The notes: generated by a model from the letters alone, not told the origin. Shown: positions 1 to 7,124, counted from the first letter of the stretch. The stretch: DNA of 9,331 nucleotides from Fidelibacterota bacterium UBA1134 (GCA_002311975.1 DCAL01000100.1:422-9752); one strand, 5' to 3'. Translations and numbers: made by a program.

Positions 1-1482
1 CCGCTCGATGGTCACATTTTCCTTAGCTTCCAGGGCCTGGTGTAACCCTTCGCTGTAGCGCCGTCCGGCAAGGATCCGCCCCGTGAACTCATCCACGATG
101 AGGACTTTCCCATTCTGAACCACGTAGTCCACGTCCTTCTCATAGAGCGAGTAAGCCCTGAGCAACTGGGAAATGTTATGAATCTGCTCGCTCCGGCTGC
201 TGTAAAGGAGCCTGGCTTTTTCCGCTTCCTGCTGACGCTGTACGAGCGTCAGAGATTGATTGTTGTCTATCTCGTGGAGCATCTCCCCCAGATCGGGAAT
301 GACGAACATGTCTGGATTATCAGGGGCAATGGAGTTGCGGCCTTTCTCCGTCAGATCAATGATATGACTTTTTTCGTCCATGCTGAAATAGAGGTTTTCA
401 TCCACCTCGTGGAGCCGCTTGTCCCGCATATAGTCTGACTCAACTTTCGTAGCAAGCTTCCTAGTGCCCTGTTCATGGAACACCTTCTGTAACCGGCGGT
501 TCTTTGGCGCGCCTTTAAGCGATTGCAGCAGCTTGTATCCCGCATCGTAATCTTCCCCTTCTTCCAGGAGGGACTCAGCTTCGCTCACCAACTTGTTCAC
601 CAGACTGGTCTGCCTTCTCACCAACTTTTCCACCAAGGGCCTCAGTTCCCGGTACTTCGAGTCAGTGGGATGATCGACAGCTCCAGAGATGATGAGCGGC
701 GTCCGGGCCTCGTCAATCAGGATACTGTCCACCTCATCTATTATGGCGTAGGCGTGGCCCCGCTGAACCTGCTCCTCCTTCGACAGTGCCATGTTGTCCC
801 GCAGGTAATCGAAGCCAAATTCGTTGTTGGTACCATAGGTAATGTCCCGGCTGTATATATCTCTCCGCTGGTCATTGTCAACCTCATTCAAGATAGAACC
901 GAAGGTAAGCCCCAGCCTCTCGTAAATCTGGCCCATCCACTCCGCATCTCTCTGAGCCAGATAATCATTCACAGTAACAATGTGGACACCGCGGCCGGTA
1001 AGCGCATTGAGATAGATCGGCATTGTCGCCGCAAGCGTCTTCCCCTCTCCGGTCTTCATCTCCGTAACCTTGCCTCGGTGAAGGACTATTGCGCCGACGA
1101 GCTGCACGTCATAAGGAATCATTTCCCACGTGATCGGTTGACCCACTATCTTCCACGATTCACCCATCATGCGCCGGCACGTCTCCTTGACAATGGCAAA
1201 CGCTTCCGGCAGAATAGTTTCTAAAACCTCCTCTTCAGCGCTGAAGACAAGCTCATCCAACTGTTCATCCGTAAGCCCCTCAGTCTTGCCGGCCTCTTCA
1301 GCTTCCTCGCTTCTCTCCCTGATCATCGCACGAAACTGAAGCGTCCTCGCCACTAACTCATCATCAGACTTGCCGGGGAGAGATTCATAAATCGTATTGA
1401 TCTCATCAACGATTGTAAGGATCTTCTCGATTTCGCGTTCAGACTTGGATCCGAACAAATTGTGAAGCAAGTTGACTGCCAT
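1..1482 (-). CDS. secA: Protein translocase subunit SecA, N-terminal 494 residues (3' end outside window)
   Basis: SecA is the cytoplasmic ATPase motor that pushes unfolded preproteins through SecYEG. Read from the ATG at 1482, the protein begins MAVNLLHNLFGSKSEREIEK. Walker A is MKTGEGKT (about residues 142-149), followed by VTVNDYLAQRDAEWMG (170-184), YGTNNEFGFDYLRDNM (216-231), the DEVD Walker B box (249-252) with SILIDEARTPLIISG, and VDEFTGRILAGRRYSEGLHQ near 463-482. The frame is open to position 1, so about half of a normal SecA is present. Compared with E. coli SecA it has an acidic insertion at about 55-88, a W-rich insertion before YDVQL (110-125), and a long charged insertion after the DEVD box (about 271-345). 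These resemble FCB-group SecA. The start lies 1 nt after the metallophosphoesterase stop, with AGGG 7 nt upstream. It is the last visible gene of the operon. Identity is essentially certain. Confidence 0.97.
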   Translation of the reverse strand, partial: MAVNLLHNLFGSKSEREIEKILTIVDEINTIYESLPGKSDDELVARTLQFRAMIRERSEEAEEAGKTEGLTDEQLDELVFSAEEEVLETILPEAFAIVKETCRRMMGESWKIVGQPITWEMIPYDVQLVGAIVLHRGKVTEMKTGEGKTLAATMPIYLNALTGRGVHIVTVNDYLAQRDAEWMGQIYERLGLTFGSILNEVDNDQRRDIYSRDITYGTNNEFGFDYLRDNMALSKEEQVQRGHAYAIIDEVDSILIDEARTPLIISGAVDHPTDSKYRELRPLVEKLVRRQTSLVNKLVSEAESLLEEGEDYDAGYKLLQSLKGAPKNRRLQKVFHEQGTRKLATKVESDYMRDKRLHEVDENLYFSMDEKSHIIDLTEKGRNSIAPDNPDMFVIPDLGEMLHEIDNNQSLTLVQRQQEAEKARLLYSSRSEQIHNISQLLRAYSLYEKDVDYVVQNGKVLIVDEFTGRILAGRRYSEGLHQALEAKENVTIER

Positions 1483-1483
1483 T

Positions 1484-2218
1484 TTATATCCCTAAGAAAA
1501 GTCTGCGTGCAAGAAATTCTGAGATCCCTGCCATCGATATCTTCTCAGCTGCCTTTTGAATGTCATAGGACACCCTGATAAATTCCACTGTTTCTTTCAC
1601 TGTGTCAAGAATGATGTGACACGCCCTCGGATCTCCGTCCCGGGGCTGACCGACGCTTCCCACATTAATAATTGCTCTCTGCTCTGAAGGCAGCTTCACC
1701 TCGCCTTCGCCGGTGTGCCGGCACCCTTCATCTTCAAAGTAAATGCCCGGAATATGTGAATGTCCCACAAAGCAGAGATGTTCCGCAAAACTCCCGAGGT
1801 GAACCGCCGCCGAAGTCCAGTCTGAAATGTAATCCCACTCTCCGGGGCTGGTGGGAGCGCTGTGAACGAAAAGAAGACCGTCTTCGCTATGGGACATTTC
1901 AAGATTGGACAGATAGTTTTTCTGCTCGACCGAGAGGTTCTTTATTGTCCACTCAGCGGACTTTCTGGCATGAGGATTCATCTGCCGCATCGAACCGGCA
2001 GGGGAATCTGTTCCAGCAGCAGCCGCGTCGTGGTTTCCCATCAGACTGACATCCGCACGTTCGCTCACGGCTGCAATGCAATAGTCAAAATCGACGCCAT
2101 AGCCTACCAGATCACCAAGAGATACAACTTTATCAAAGCCGGCATCGCTGATTGATTCAAGAACCGCTTCCAGCGCCTCTCTATTGGCATGAATATCGGA
2201 GACAACCGCCAGCCGCAC
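1484..2218 (-). CDS. Metallophosphoesterase family protein (calcineurin-like)
   Basis: This 244-residue protein is a binuclear-metal phosphoesterase of the compact YfcE/MJ0936-like type. Visible motifs, in order: SDIHAN (metal ligands D8 and H10), GDLVGYG (D36), GNHD (61-64), FVHSAP (H119), GHSH (152-155) and the subfamily motif NVGSVGQPRDGDPRA (185-199). All metal-ligand boxes are present, so it is probably active. The substrate cannot be told from sequence; related enzymes act on phosphodiesters or nucleotides. The start is a GTG that directly abuts the nusB TAG, with GGAG 6 nt upstream inside nusB, which suggests translational coupling. No signal peptide or membrane segment is seen, so it should be cytoplasmic. 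It sits between nusB and secA with no space for a separate promoter. Confidence 0.9.
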   Translation of the reverse strand: MRLAVVSDIHANREALEAVLESISDAGFDKVVSLGDLVGYGVDFDYCIAAVSERADVSLMGNHDAAAAGTDSPAGSMRQMNPHARKSAEWTIKNLSVEQKNYLSNLEMSHSEDGLLFVHSAPTSPGEWDYISDWTSAAVHLGSFAEHLCFVGHSHIPGIYFEDEGCRHTGEGEVKLPSEQRAIINVGSVGQPRDGDPRACHIILDTVKETVEFIRVSYDIQKAAEKISMAGISEFLARRLFLGI

Positions 2219-2653
2219 CTATTGCTCCGGCTCTGAAAGCTCATCAAGGGAATGATAGACGGAGTCGAGAATGCCGTTGATGAAAGCGCCGCTCTCTTCG
2301 GTACTGTATTTCTTTGAAATTTCCACACCTTCGGTAATGGATACTTTCGGCGGTACGTCTTCCAGGAATACCATCTCCGCGATCATCATCTGAAGGATCA
2401 GGCGGTCGATAAGCGCCACTCGATCATAGTCCCAGTTCTCCAGCCGCGTAATGATCTCCTGCTTGGTCCAGTCGGCATGCTCCACGGTTGTGTTGAAGAG
2501 TCTGTGCATGAATTCTTTCACATCGGTGCTTATAGTCTGATACCGCTTCAGGTCTGCGAGGATCTTTTCATAGGGATCTCCGGTCATTTCAAACGCGTAA
2601 ATCCCCTGCAGAACGAGCTCACGCGCCAGACGACGATTCTTGATGAGGGTCAC
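2219..2653 (-). CDS. nusB: Transcription antitermination factor NusB
   Basis: NusB, with NusE (ribosomal protein S10), binds boxA RNA and promotes antitermination of rRNA transcription. This 144-residue protein has the family pattern: an N-terminal RRLARELVLQGIYAFE (7-22), then NWDYDRVALIDRLILQMMIAE (73-93), DVPPKVSITEGVEISKKYS (99-117) and the C-terminal FINGILDSV (124-132). The length is typical of the family, and the product should be all-helical and cytoplasmic. The start codon is GTG, 4 nt beyond the ilvE stop. The nearest Shine-Dalgarno-like GAGG is 12 nt away, which is long, so translation may depend on ribosomes finishing ilvE. The gene ends with TAG directly against the GTG of the metallophosphoesterase. 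Confidence 0.95.
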   Translation of the reverse strand: MTLIKNRRLARELVLQGIYAFEMTGDPYEKILADLKRYQTISTDVKEFMHRLFNTTVEHADWTKQEIITRLENWDYDRVALIDRLILQMMIAEMVFLEDVPPKVSITEGVEISKKYSTEESGAFINGILDSVYHSLDELSEPEQ

Positions 2654-2657
2654 CGCT

Positions 2658-3701
2658 TCAGTAGACCTCGAGAGGCGTCACCCAACCGAAGGGATCCTCC
2701 AGCTCTTCCTTCTGGATTCCTGTCAAAAGATCGTAGAGTTTCCGGGAAACGGGTCCCACCGAATCAGTAATGACATTGTGCCCCTCTTCAGTGGTGATCT
2801 CACCAATAGGGGTGATGACGGCAGCCGTTCCCGTACAGAAGACTTCATCAGCCTGTGCCACATCACTGACCGATACCTGCGTTTCACGGACTTCCATGTT
2901 CAACCTTTCACGGGCGAGTTGGATCACCGAATCGCGGGTAACCCCGGGAAGGATAGATCCATCGAGTGCCGGCGTTTTCAGAACACCGTCTGACAGAATG
3001 AAAAGATTCGCCGAGCCCACTTCTTCCACGCAGGCTTCATCCGAAGCGTTCAGATAGAGAATCTCATCGAACCCTTTCGCCTTAGCCAACTTCAGCGGAT
3101 AGAGCGATGCTGCGTAGTTACCTATTGCTTTCGCGTTGCCTGTGCCTCGGGGAGCGGCTCGATGGAACTGTTTCGTCACCTCAAGATGCAGCAGCCTCAT
3201 GCCGCCTTTGAAGTAAGGACCGACGGGCGACACATAGACAACAAACGTATAGGACGGCGCTGGCTGAACACCCAAGACTGGTCCCGTCCCCCAGACGACC
3301 GGACGGATGTAGAGGCTTCCCTTGCCCAGCGGAGGGACAAAATCGATGTTGTCCCCAACGGTAGACAAAACAGCATTCATAAAGATCTCTTCCGGCAGTG
3401 GCGGAATACAGAGGCGCTCGGCGGACGCTTGAAAACGGCGCGCATTTCTCTCCGGCCTGAATAGTACGATACGGTCCTTGGCGCTGCGGTACGCTTTCAT
3501 CCCCTCGAAGACGCCCTGACCGTAGTTCAAGACTCCCGCCGCCGGCGAAATGCTCAAATCACCGAACGGTATCAGTTCCCCCGGTCTCCACTCGCCACCA
3601 AGGTCACACTCAGCCATATACATGGAACGGGTCGGCGTCAGCGAGAAACTGAGCTCGTCCCACTCCACGGCTTCCATCACTTCTGATTCAACGGTTTTCA
3701 T
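2658..3701 (-). CDS. ilvE: Branched-chain amino acid aminotransferase
   Basis: This 347-residue fold-type IV PLP enzyme interconverts leucine, isoleucine and valine with their 2-oxo acids, using 2-oxoglutarate/glutamate. Visible features: YGQGVFEGMKAYR (60-72), FRPERNARRF (81-90), YIRPVVWGTG (131-140), the PLP lysine K191 in GNAKAIGNYAAS, EEVGSANLF (226-234) with the glutamate expected to contact the pyridine nitrogen, LPGVTRDSVI (251-260) and TGTAAVITPIG (290-300). Length and motifs fit the longer, eukaryote-like BCAT group rather than the roughly 300-residue E. coli IlvE type. The ATG lies 3 nt after the acyl-CoA dehydrogenase stop, with only a weak GGA upstream. Its place beside acyl-CoA dehydrogenase and thiolase would fit branched-chain amino acid breakdown, but it could equally serve biosynthesis. 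Confidence 0.94.
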   Translation of the reverse strand: MKTVESEVMEAVEWDELSFSLTPTRSMYMAECDLGGEWRPGELIPFGDLSISPAAGVLNYGQGVFEGMKAYRSAKDRIVLFRPERNARRFQASAERLCIPPLPEEIFMNAVLSTVGDNIDFVPPLGKGSLYIRPVVWGTGPVLGVQPAPSYTFVVYVSPVGPYFKGGMRLLHLEVTKQFHRAAPRGTGNAKAIGNYAASLYPLKLAKAKGFDEILYLNASDEACVEEVGSANLFILSDGVLKTPALDGSILPGVTRDSVIQLARERLNMEVRETQVSVSDVAQADEVFCTGTAAVITPIGEITTEEGHNVITDSVGPVSRKLYDLLTGIQKEELEDPFGWVTPLEVY

Positions 3702-3704
3702 ACT

Positions 3705-4850
3705 CTATTTTTCCAGCGCCGTTCTTGCAATTACAAGTTGTTGGATTTCTGAAGTTCCTTCATAGATCTCTGTAATCTTTGCGTCCCTCATGAGACGCTC
3801 AACTCCGTACTCCTCCATGTAGCCGTAGCCGCCGAAAATCTGCACACACTCAGTGGCGGACTCCATAGCCGTCTTAGAAGCAAACCATTTTGCCATGGCA
3901 GATTCAGTGGAAAAGGGCTTGCCAGTGTCCTTCAGGTACGCCGCCTTATGGGTCAGCAGCCGGGCGGCGGAAATGTCGGTGGACATCTTGGCGATTTTCT
4001 CCTTAATAGCACCGAAAGAGGCGATCGTCTTGCCAAACTGTTGTCTCTCCTTCGCATAACGAACCGATTCTTCCAGCGCCGCCCTAGCGATGCCGACGGC
4101 CTGAGCCGCAACACCAATCCGGCCTCCATCTAGCGCCTTCATCGCAATGGTGAATCCACCGCTTTCCTCGCCAATCCTGTTCACCACCGGGACAGGGCAG
4201 TTGTCGAAGTAGAGCTCGCTTGTGTCCGAACCGCGGATGCCGAGTTTGTCTTCCTTCTTACCTGCAGTAAAACCATCAAACGATTTCTCTACGATGAAAG
4301 CCGAGATTCCCTTGTGTCCTGCGCCCTTTTCTGTCATGGCAAAGACAATGGCCACATCCGAGTTGATCCCGCTGGTGACCCAATTTTTGGTCCCTTTCAA
4401 AAGGTAGTGATCATCTTTTTTCTCGGCCACGGTTTTCAGGTTTGAGGCGTCGGATCCCGCCTGAGGTTCACTGAGGGAAAAGGCACCGAGCCACTGGCCA
4501 GACGCCAGTGTTTTCAAGTACTTTTCCTTCTGTGAATCGGTGCCGAAAGCGTTCAGAATGTAGCAGACGAGGGAATTGTTGACAGACAGTATCACGCCCA
4601 TGGAGGCGTCTTCACGCGAAATTTCTTCTATAGCGAGGGCATAGCTCACAGTATCGGCACCGGAGCCGCCCCACTCTTCAGGAACAGTCATCCCCATAAA
4701 GCCCATCTCGCCGAGCATCTTCACCTGCTCCGCCGGGAATTCCATCTTCCGATCGCGTTCCATGACGCCGGGCGCCAGATGCTCTTTGGCGAACTCGCGG
4801 GCGGTCTTCTGAATAAGCAACTGTTCTTCTGAGTAGCCCAGATCGAACAT
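3705..4850 (-). CDS. Acyl-CoA dehydrogenase (short-chain/butyryl-CoA type)
   Basis: This 381-residue flavoenzyme belongs to the family that oxidises acyl-CoA to trans-2-enoyl-CoA and passes electrons to ETF. Visible: the first family signature AFSLSEPQAGSD (123-134), NWVTSG (156-161), the GIRGSDT segment (204-210), the second signature QIFGGYGYMEEYGVERLMRDAK (337-358), and the catalytic-base region IYEGTSEIQ. There E364 matches the catalytic glutamate of SCAD and MCAD. The YEGTSEIQ form and overall length favour a short-chain or butyryl-CoA enzyme, but isovaleryl-type or other substrates are not excluded. The ATG overlaps the thiolase TGA by one base (TGATG), with GGAG 8 nt upstream. No ETF genes are visible in the window. 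Confidence 0.93.
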   Translation of the reverse strand: MFDLGYSEEQLLIQKTAREFAKEHLAPGVMERDRKMEFPAEQVKMLGEMGFMGMTVPEEWGGSGADTVSYALAIEEISREDASMGVILSVNNSLVCYILNAFGTDSQKEKYLKTLASGQWLGAFSLSEPQAGSDASNLKTVAEKKDDHYLLKGTKNWVTSGINSDVAIVFAMTEKGAGHKGISAFIVEKSFDGFTAGKKEDKLGIRGSDTSELYFDNCPVPVVNRIGEESGGFTIAMKALDGGRIGVAAQAVGIARAALEESVRYAKERQQFGKTIASFGAIKEKIAKMSTDISAARLLTHKAAYLKDTGKPFSTESAMAKWFASKTAMESATECVQIFGGYGYMEEYGVERLMRDAKITEIYEGTSEIQQLVIARTALEK

Positions 4851-6034
4851 CAGATTTTCTCCACGATCACCGCCGACGCCTCGCCCCCGCCGATGCAGAT
4901 GGCAGCCATGCCCCGCTCTCTATCAAGCGATTCCATGGCGTGAAGGAGTGTCACGAGAATCCGGGCACCGCTGGCACCGATTGGATGTCCCAGCGCCACA
5001 GCGCCGCCCCGGACATTAACGATATCATAGCTCAGAGCCAGCTCGCGCATCACTGCCAGAGCCACCGTGGAAAAAGCTTCATTAATCTCGAAAAGATCAA
5101 TATCGGTGAGAGACATGTTCGCCCTGTCTAACACCTTGCGTATGGCGCCAACGGGGGCCGTGGTAAACCACTCGGGCTCCTGCGCAATAGATGCCTGCGC
5201 CACTATCCGCGCCGTGGGCGTGATGCCAAGTTCAACAGCTGCATCTTCAGCCAACACAATCATAACCGCGGCGCCGTCGTTGATCTTGGATGCATTGGCG
5301 GCCGTGACACTGCCGTCCTTTTCAAAAGCCGGTTTCAGTTTGGTCATCTCGTCGAAATTGGACCGTTTCGGCTCCTCATCCTCCGATACCGTTAAGGTCT
5401 CTTTTCTCAATGTCACTTCCACCGGGACGATTTCTGCGGCGAATGAACCGTCTTCCTGCGCTTGCTGAGCCCGGGTATAGGATTCTTTGGCAAAATCATC
5501 CTGCACTTCGCGGGAAAACTTGTATTTCCGATTGCAGGTTTCAGCACAACTGCCCATATGCTTATCGTTGTACACATCCCACAGACCGTCAACGACGACG
5601 CTGTCGAGTACCTCCCCGTGTCCCAGCCTGTAACCTCTCCTCCCTTTTGCCAGTAGATAAGGAGACCGGCTCATATTCTCCATTCCTCCAGCCACAACTG
5701 CGTTCGCATCGCCCAGTTGCACAGCCTGAGCTGCCAGCATCACAGCTTTTAAGCCGGAGCCGCACATCTTGTTGATGGTAAGACATTCAGTGGATTCCGG
5801 CAGTCCTGCGGCGAGGGCAGCTTGGCGCGTCGGCGCCTGACCCAATCCGGCCGACAAAACGTTCCCCATAATCACCTCATCAACCGCATCGAGTGAGAGA
5901 GAAGACACTTTTAGTGAAGCTTTGACTGCCGTCGCACCGAGATCCACTGCCGAGACGGAACTGAGTGAACCTTCGAACGCTCCGATGGCTGTGCGTCGCG
6001 CACCTGCAATGACAGCTTTGCGTAGTCTACCCAC
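4850..6034 (-). CDS. atoB: Acetyl-CoA acetyltransferase (thiolase)
   Basis: The thiolase condenses two acetyl-CoA to acetoacetyl-CoA or cleaves 3-ketoacyl-CoA. Counting from the GTG at 6034 it has 394 residues, the usual family length. Catalytic features: C91 in NKMCGSGLKA, NEAFS (318-322), H350 in GGAVALGHPIGASG, and C380 in CIGGGEASA. Segments such as DVYNDKHMGSCAE (153-165) and SVTAANASKINDGAA (242-256) resemble the ACAT1/AtoB acetoacetyl-CoA group. The chosen start has AAGGGGA 6 nt upstream and gives the expected N-terminus (GRLRKAVIAGARRTAIG). It overlaps the end of phoH by 8 nt. An earlier in-frame GTG at 6058 would add 8 residues but has no Shine-Dalgarno sequence. The stop overlaps the next ATG. 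The symbol is by family resemblance. Confidence 0.94.
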   Translation of the reverse strand: MGRLRKAVIAGARRTAIGAFEGSLSSVSAVDLGATAVKASLKVSSLSLDAVDEVIMGNVLSAGLGQAPTRQAALAAGLPESTECLTINKMCGSGLKAVMLAAQAVQLGDANAVVAGGMENMSRSPYLLAKGRRGYRLGHGEVLDSVVVDGLWDVYNDKHMGSCAETCNRKYKFSREVQDDFAKESYTRAQQAQEDGSFAAEIVPVEVTLRKETLTVSEDEEPKRSNFDEMTKLKPAFEKDGSVTAANASKINDGAAVMIVLAEDAAVELGITPTARIVAQASIAQEPEWFTTAPVGAIRKVLDRANMSLTDIDLFEINEAFSTVALAVMRELALSYDIVNVRGGAVALGHPIGASGARILVTLLHAMESLDRERGMAAICIGGGEASAVIVEKI

Positions 6035-6983
6035 TTCTGTTCCCCTTCTCACTGCCACCGCTGTACGCTATGATGATATCTTTCACCAGTTTGTGACGGA
6101 CGACGTCGTTTTCTGTCAGCTGCACAAATCCAATGCCGTCGATCCCTTTCAGGATTCGGGCGGCCTGAAGAAGCCCCGATTCCTCTTTTTCCGGAATATC
6201 AATTTGGGTTACGTCACCGGTAATGATGGCTTTCGAGTTGGGTCCGAGCCTGGTGAGAAACATCTTCATCTGCAAGGCAGAACTGTTCTGGGCCTCGTCC
6301 AGAATGACGAAGGCGTTGTTGAGCGTCCGCCCTCGCATGTACGCCAGAGGGATCACTTCGATCACCCGCTTCGACATGAGGGATTTGAGGGTCGCCGCCG
6401 AAAGGATCTCATTGAGCGCATCATATAGCGGGGTCAAATAGGGATCGATCTTCTCTCTCAAATCTCCGGGCAGAAACCCGAGCCGCTCTCCTGCCTCCAC
6501 CGCCGGGCGTGAAAGCACGATTCTTTTTACCTCTCGACTTTTATAGGCGGCCACCGCGAAGGCTACCGCAAGATAGGTTTTTCCCGTTCCCGCCGGGCCA
6601 ATGGCAAACACCATGTCCTTCGACTTGGCCAGATCGTAGAACTTCTCCTGCCCCTTTGAGCGGGGTGTAATTGTACCGTGCTTCGTGTAAAGGATGATAG
6701 ACTCCTTCTGTTTCTGGGGAACGTGATCACCGTTTGAGATCAACGCTACAAGAGAACGGACATCACCATCGGTGAGGGAATCCTTCCTGCTGTAGGTCTT
6801 CATCATTTCCATGAGGACTTCTTCCACCTGCGCCGTGTCCTCCTTGCTACCCTCGAGAGTGACTGTGCTGCCCCGGAGAAGAATCTTGCACGGGAAAGCC
6901 TCCTCAAGGATTTTCAGATTCACATCGGCAACGCCGGCTATCCCCAACGGATCAACATCACGAAATTCAACTGTCTTTTTCAT
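6027..6983 (-). CDS. phoH: PhoH-like ATPase (PhoH/YbeZ family)
   Basis: This 318-residue P-loop ATPase is of the PhoH/YbeZ type, cytoplasmic, and linked in other bacteria to RNA processing and ribosome maturation with YbeY. An N-terminal domain (about 1-100) of the KH-like type seen in this family precedes the ATPase core. Walker A is GPAGTGKT (129-136), followed by SRPAVEAGERLGFLPGDLREK (158-178), Walker B FVILDEAQN (225-233), QMKMFLTRLG, ITGDVTQID (254-262) and LTENDVVRHKLV (289-300). The core is complete. The usual DEAQNTT reads DEAQNSS here. It is the first gene of the minus-strand operon. The common downstream partner ybeY is absent and a thiolase follows instead. No Shine-Dalgarno sequence sits at normal distance from the ATG; the only GAGG, 13 nt away, lies inside a hairpin. 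Confidence 0.95.
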   Translation of the reverse strand: MKKTVEFRDVDPLGIAGVADVNLKILEEAFPCKILLRGSTVTLEGSKEDTAQVEEVLMEMMKTYSRKDSLTDGDVRSLVALISNGDHVPQKQKESIILYTKHGTITPRSKGQEKFYDLAKSKDMVFAIGPAGTGKTYLAVAFAVAAYKSREVKRIVLSRPAVEAGERLGFLPGDLREKIDPYLTPLYDALNEILSAATLKSLMSKRVIEVIPLAYMRGRTLNNAFVILDEAQNSSALQMKMFLTRLGPNSKAIITGDVTQIDIPEKEESGLLQAARILKGIDGIGFVQLTENDVVRHKLVKDIIIAYSGGSEKGNRSG

Positions 6984-6987
6984 AAAC

Positions 6988-7009
6988 TAAAAAAAGCCTC
7001 ACCGAGGCT
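6988..7009 (-). terminator. Intrinsic-terminator-like hairpin in the phoH leader
   Basis: On the minus strand AGCCTC-GGT-GAGGCT forms a 6-bp stem with a 3-nt loop. Its last T belongs to a run of seven T's, followed by AG. The run ends 5 nt before the phoH ATG. The shape is that of a Rho-independent terminator, but no minus-strand gene lies upstream in the visible 1.2 kb. It would therefore act on the phoH operon's own leader as an attenuator, or end a short leader RNA. The right arm also contains the only GGTGAGG Shine-Dalgarno-like sequence. Seen directly; function inferred. Confidence 0.55.
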
Positions 7010-7010
7010 C

Positions 7011-7020
7011 GCGGGCCCGC
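7011..7020. repeat. 10-bp G+C palindrome GCGGGCCCGC
   Basis: A perfect 10-bp palindrome of only G and C, one base from the foot of the terminator-like hairpin. In the phoH leader it could extend or compete with that hairpin. It stands out against the A+T-rich sequence on its other side. Confidence 0.5.
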
Positions 7021-7055
7021 CTGCCCACCCATCATTTACAAATCGTGCGACTTTC

Positions 7056-7084
7056 ATTTTATTCACACTCAAGACTATTTCGAA
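7056..7084 (-). promoter_or_regulatory. Possible promoter for the phoH operon
   Basis: On the minus strand TAAAAT (7061-7056) matches the -10 consensus at 5 of 6 positions. TTCGAA lies 17 bp upstream at 7084-7079 and is a weak -35 (3 of 6). Transcription from here would give a leader of about 65 nt containing the terminator-like hairpin. FCB bacteria often use a different promoter consensus, so this is only a candidate. Confidence 0.2.
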
Positions 7085-7096
7085 AAGCACACTCAA
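7064..7096. repeat. Direct repeat of CACACTCAA, 24 bp apart
   Basis: CACACTCAA occurs at 7064-7072 and again at 7088-7096 in the same orientation. The copies bracket the weak -35 of the possible phoH promoter, as regulator binding sites sometimes do. A chance pair in A+T-rich intergenic DNA is possible. Confidence 0.35.
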
Positions 7097-7106
7097 AAGT
7101 AACAAT

Positions 7107-7124
7107 TTGTCTGATCATAGACAA
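7107..7124. promoter_or_regulatory. 18-bp dyad, possible operator between divergent operons
   Basis: TTGTCT-GATCAT-AGACAA has perfect 6-bp arms around a 6-bp centre. It sits near the middle of the gap between phoH and the DUF2953 gene. The arm spacing suits a dimeric DNA-binding protein that could control both directions. No regulator gene is visible nearby, so the ligand is unknown. Confidence 0.4.

Noticed and set aside
523..1224. Open plus-strand frame of 233 codons
   Set aside because: It lies wholly antisense to the conserved secA coding sequence, and its translation has no recognisable motifs.
1862..2155. Plus-strand frame of 97 codons opposite the metallophosphoesterase
   Set aside because: It is antisense to a gene with all metal-binding motifs and has no features of its own.
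6035..6058. Upstream GTG start for the thiolase (8 extra residues)
   Set aside because: It has no Shine-Dalgarno sequence and a poor N-terminus for the family. The GTG at 6034 has AAGGGGA at good distance and gives the normal length.
5922..6428. Open plus-strand frame of 168 codons across the thiolase-phoH junction
   Set aside because: It is antisense to two clearly conserved genes and has no family features.
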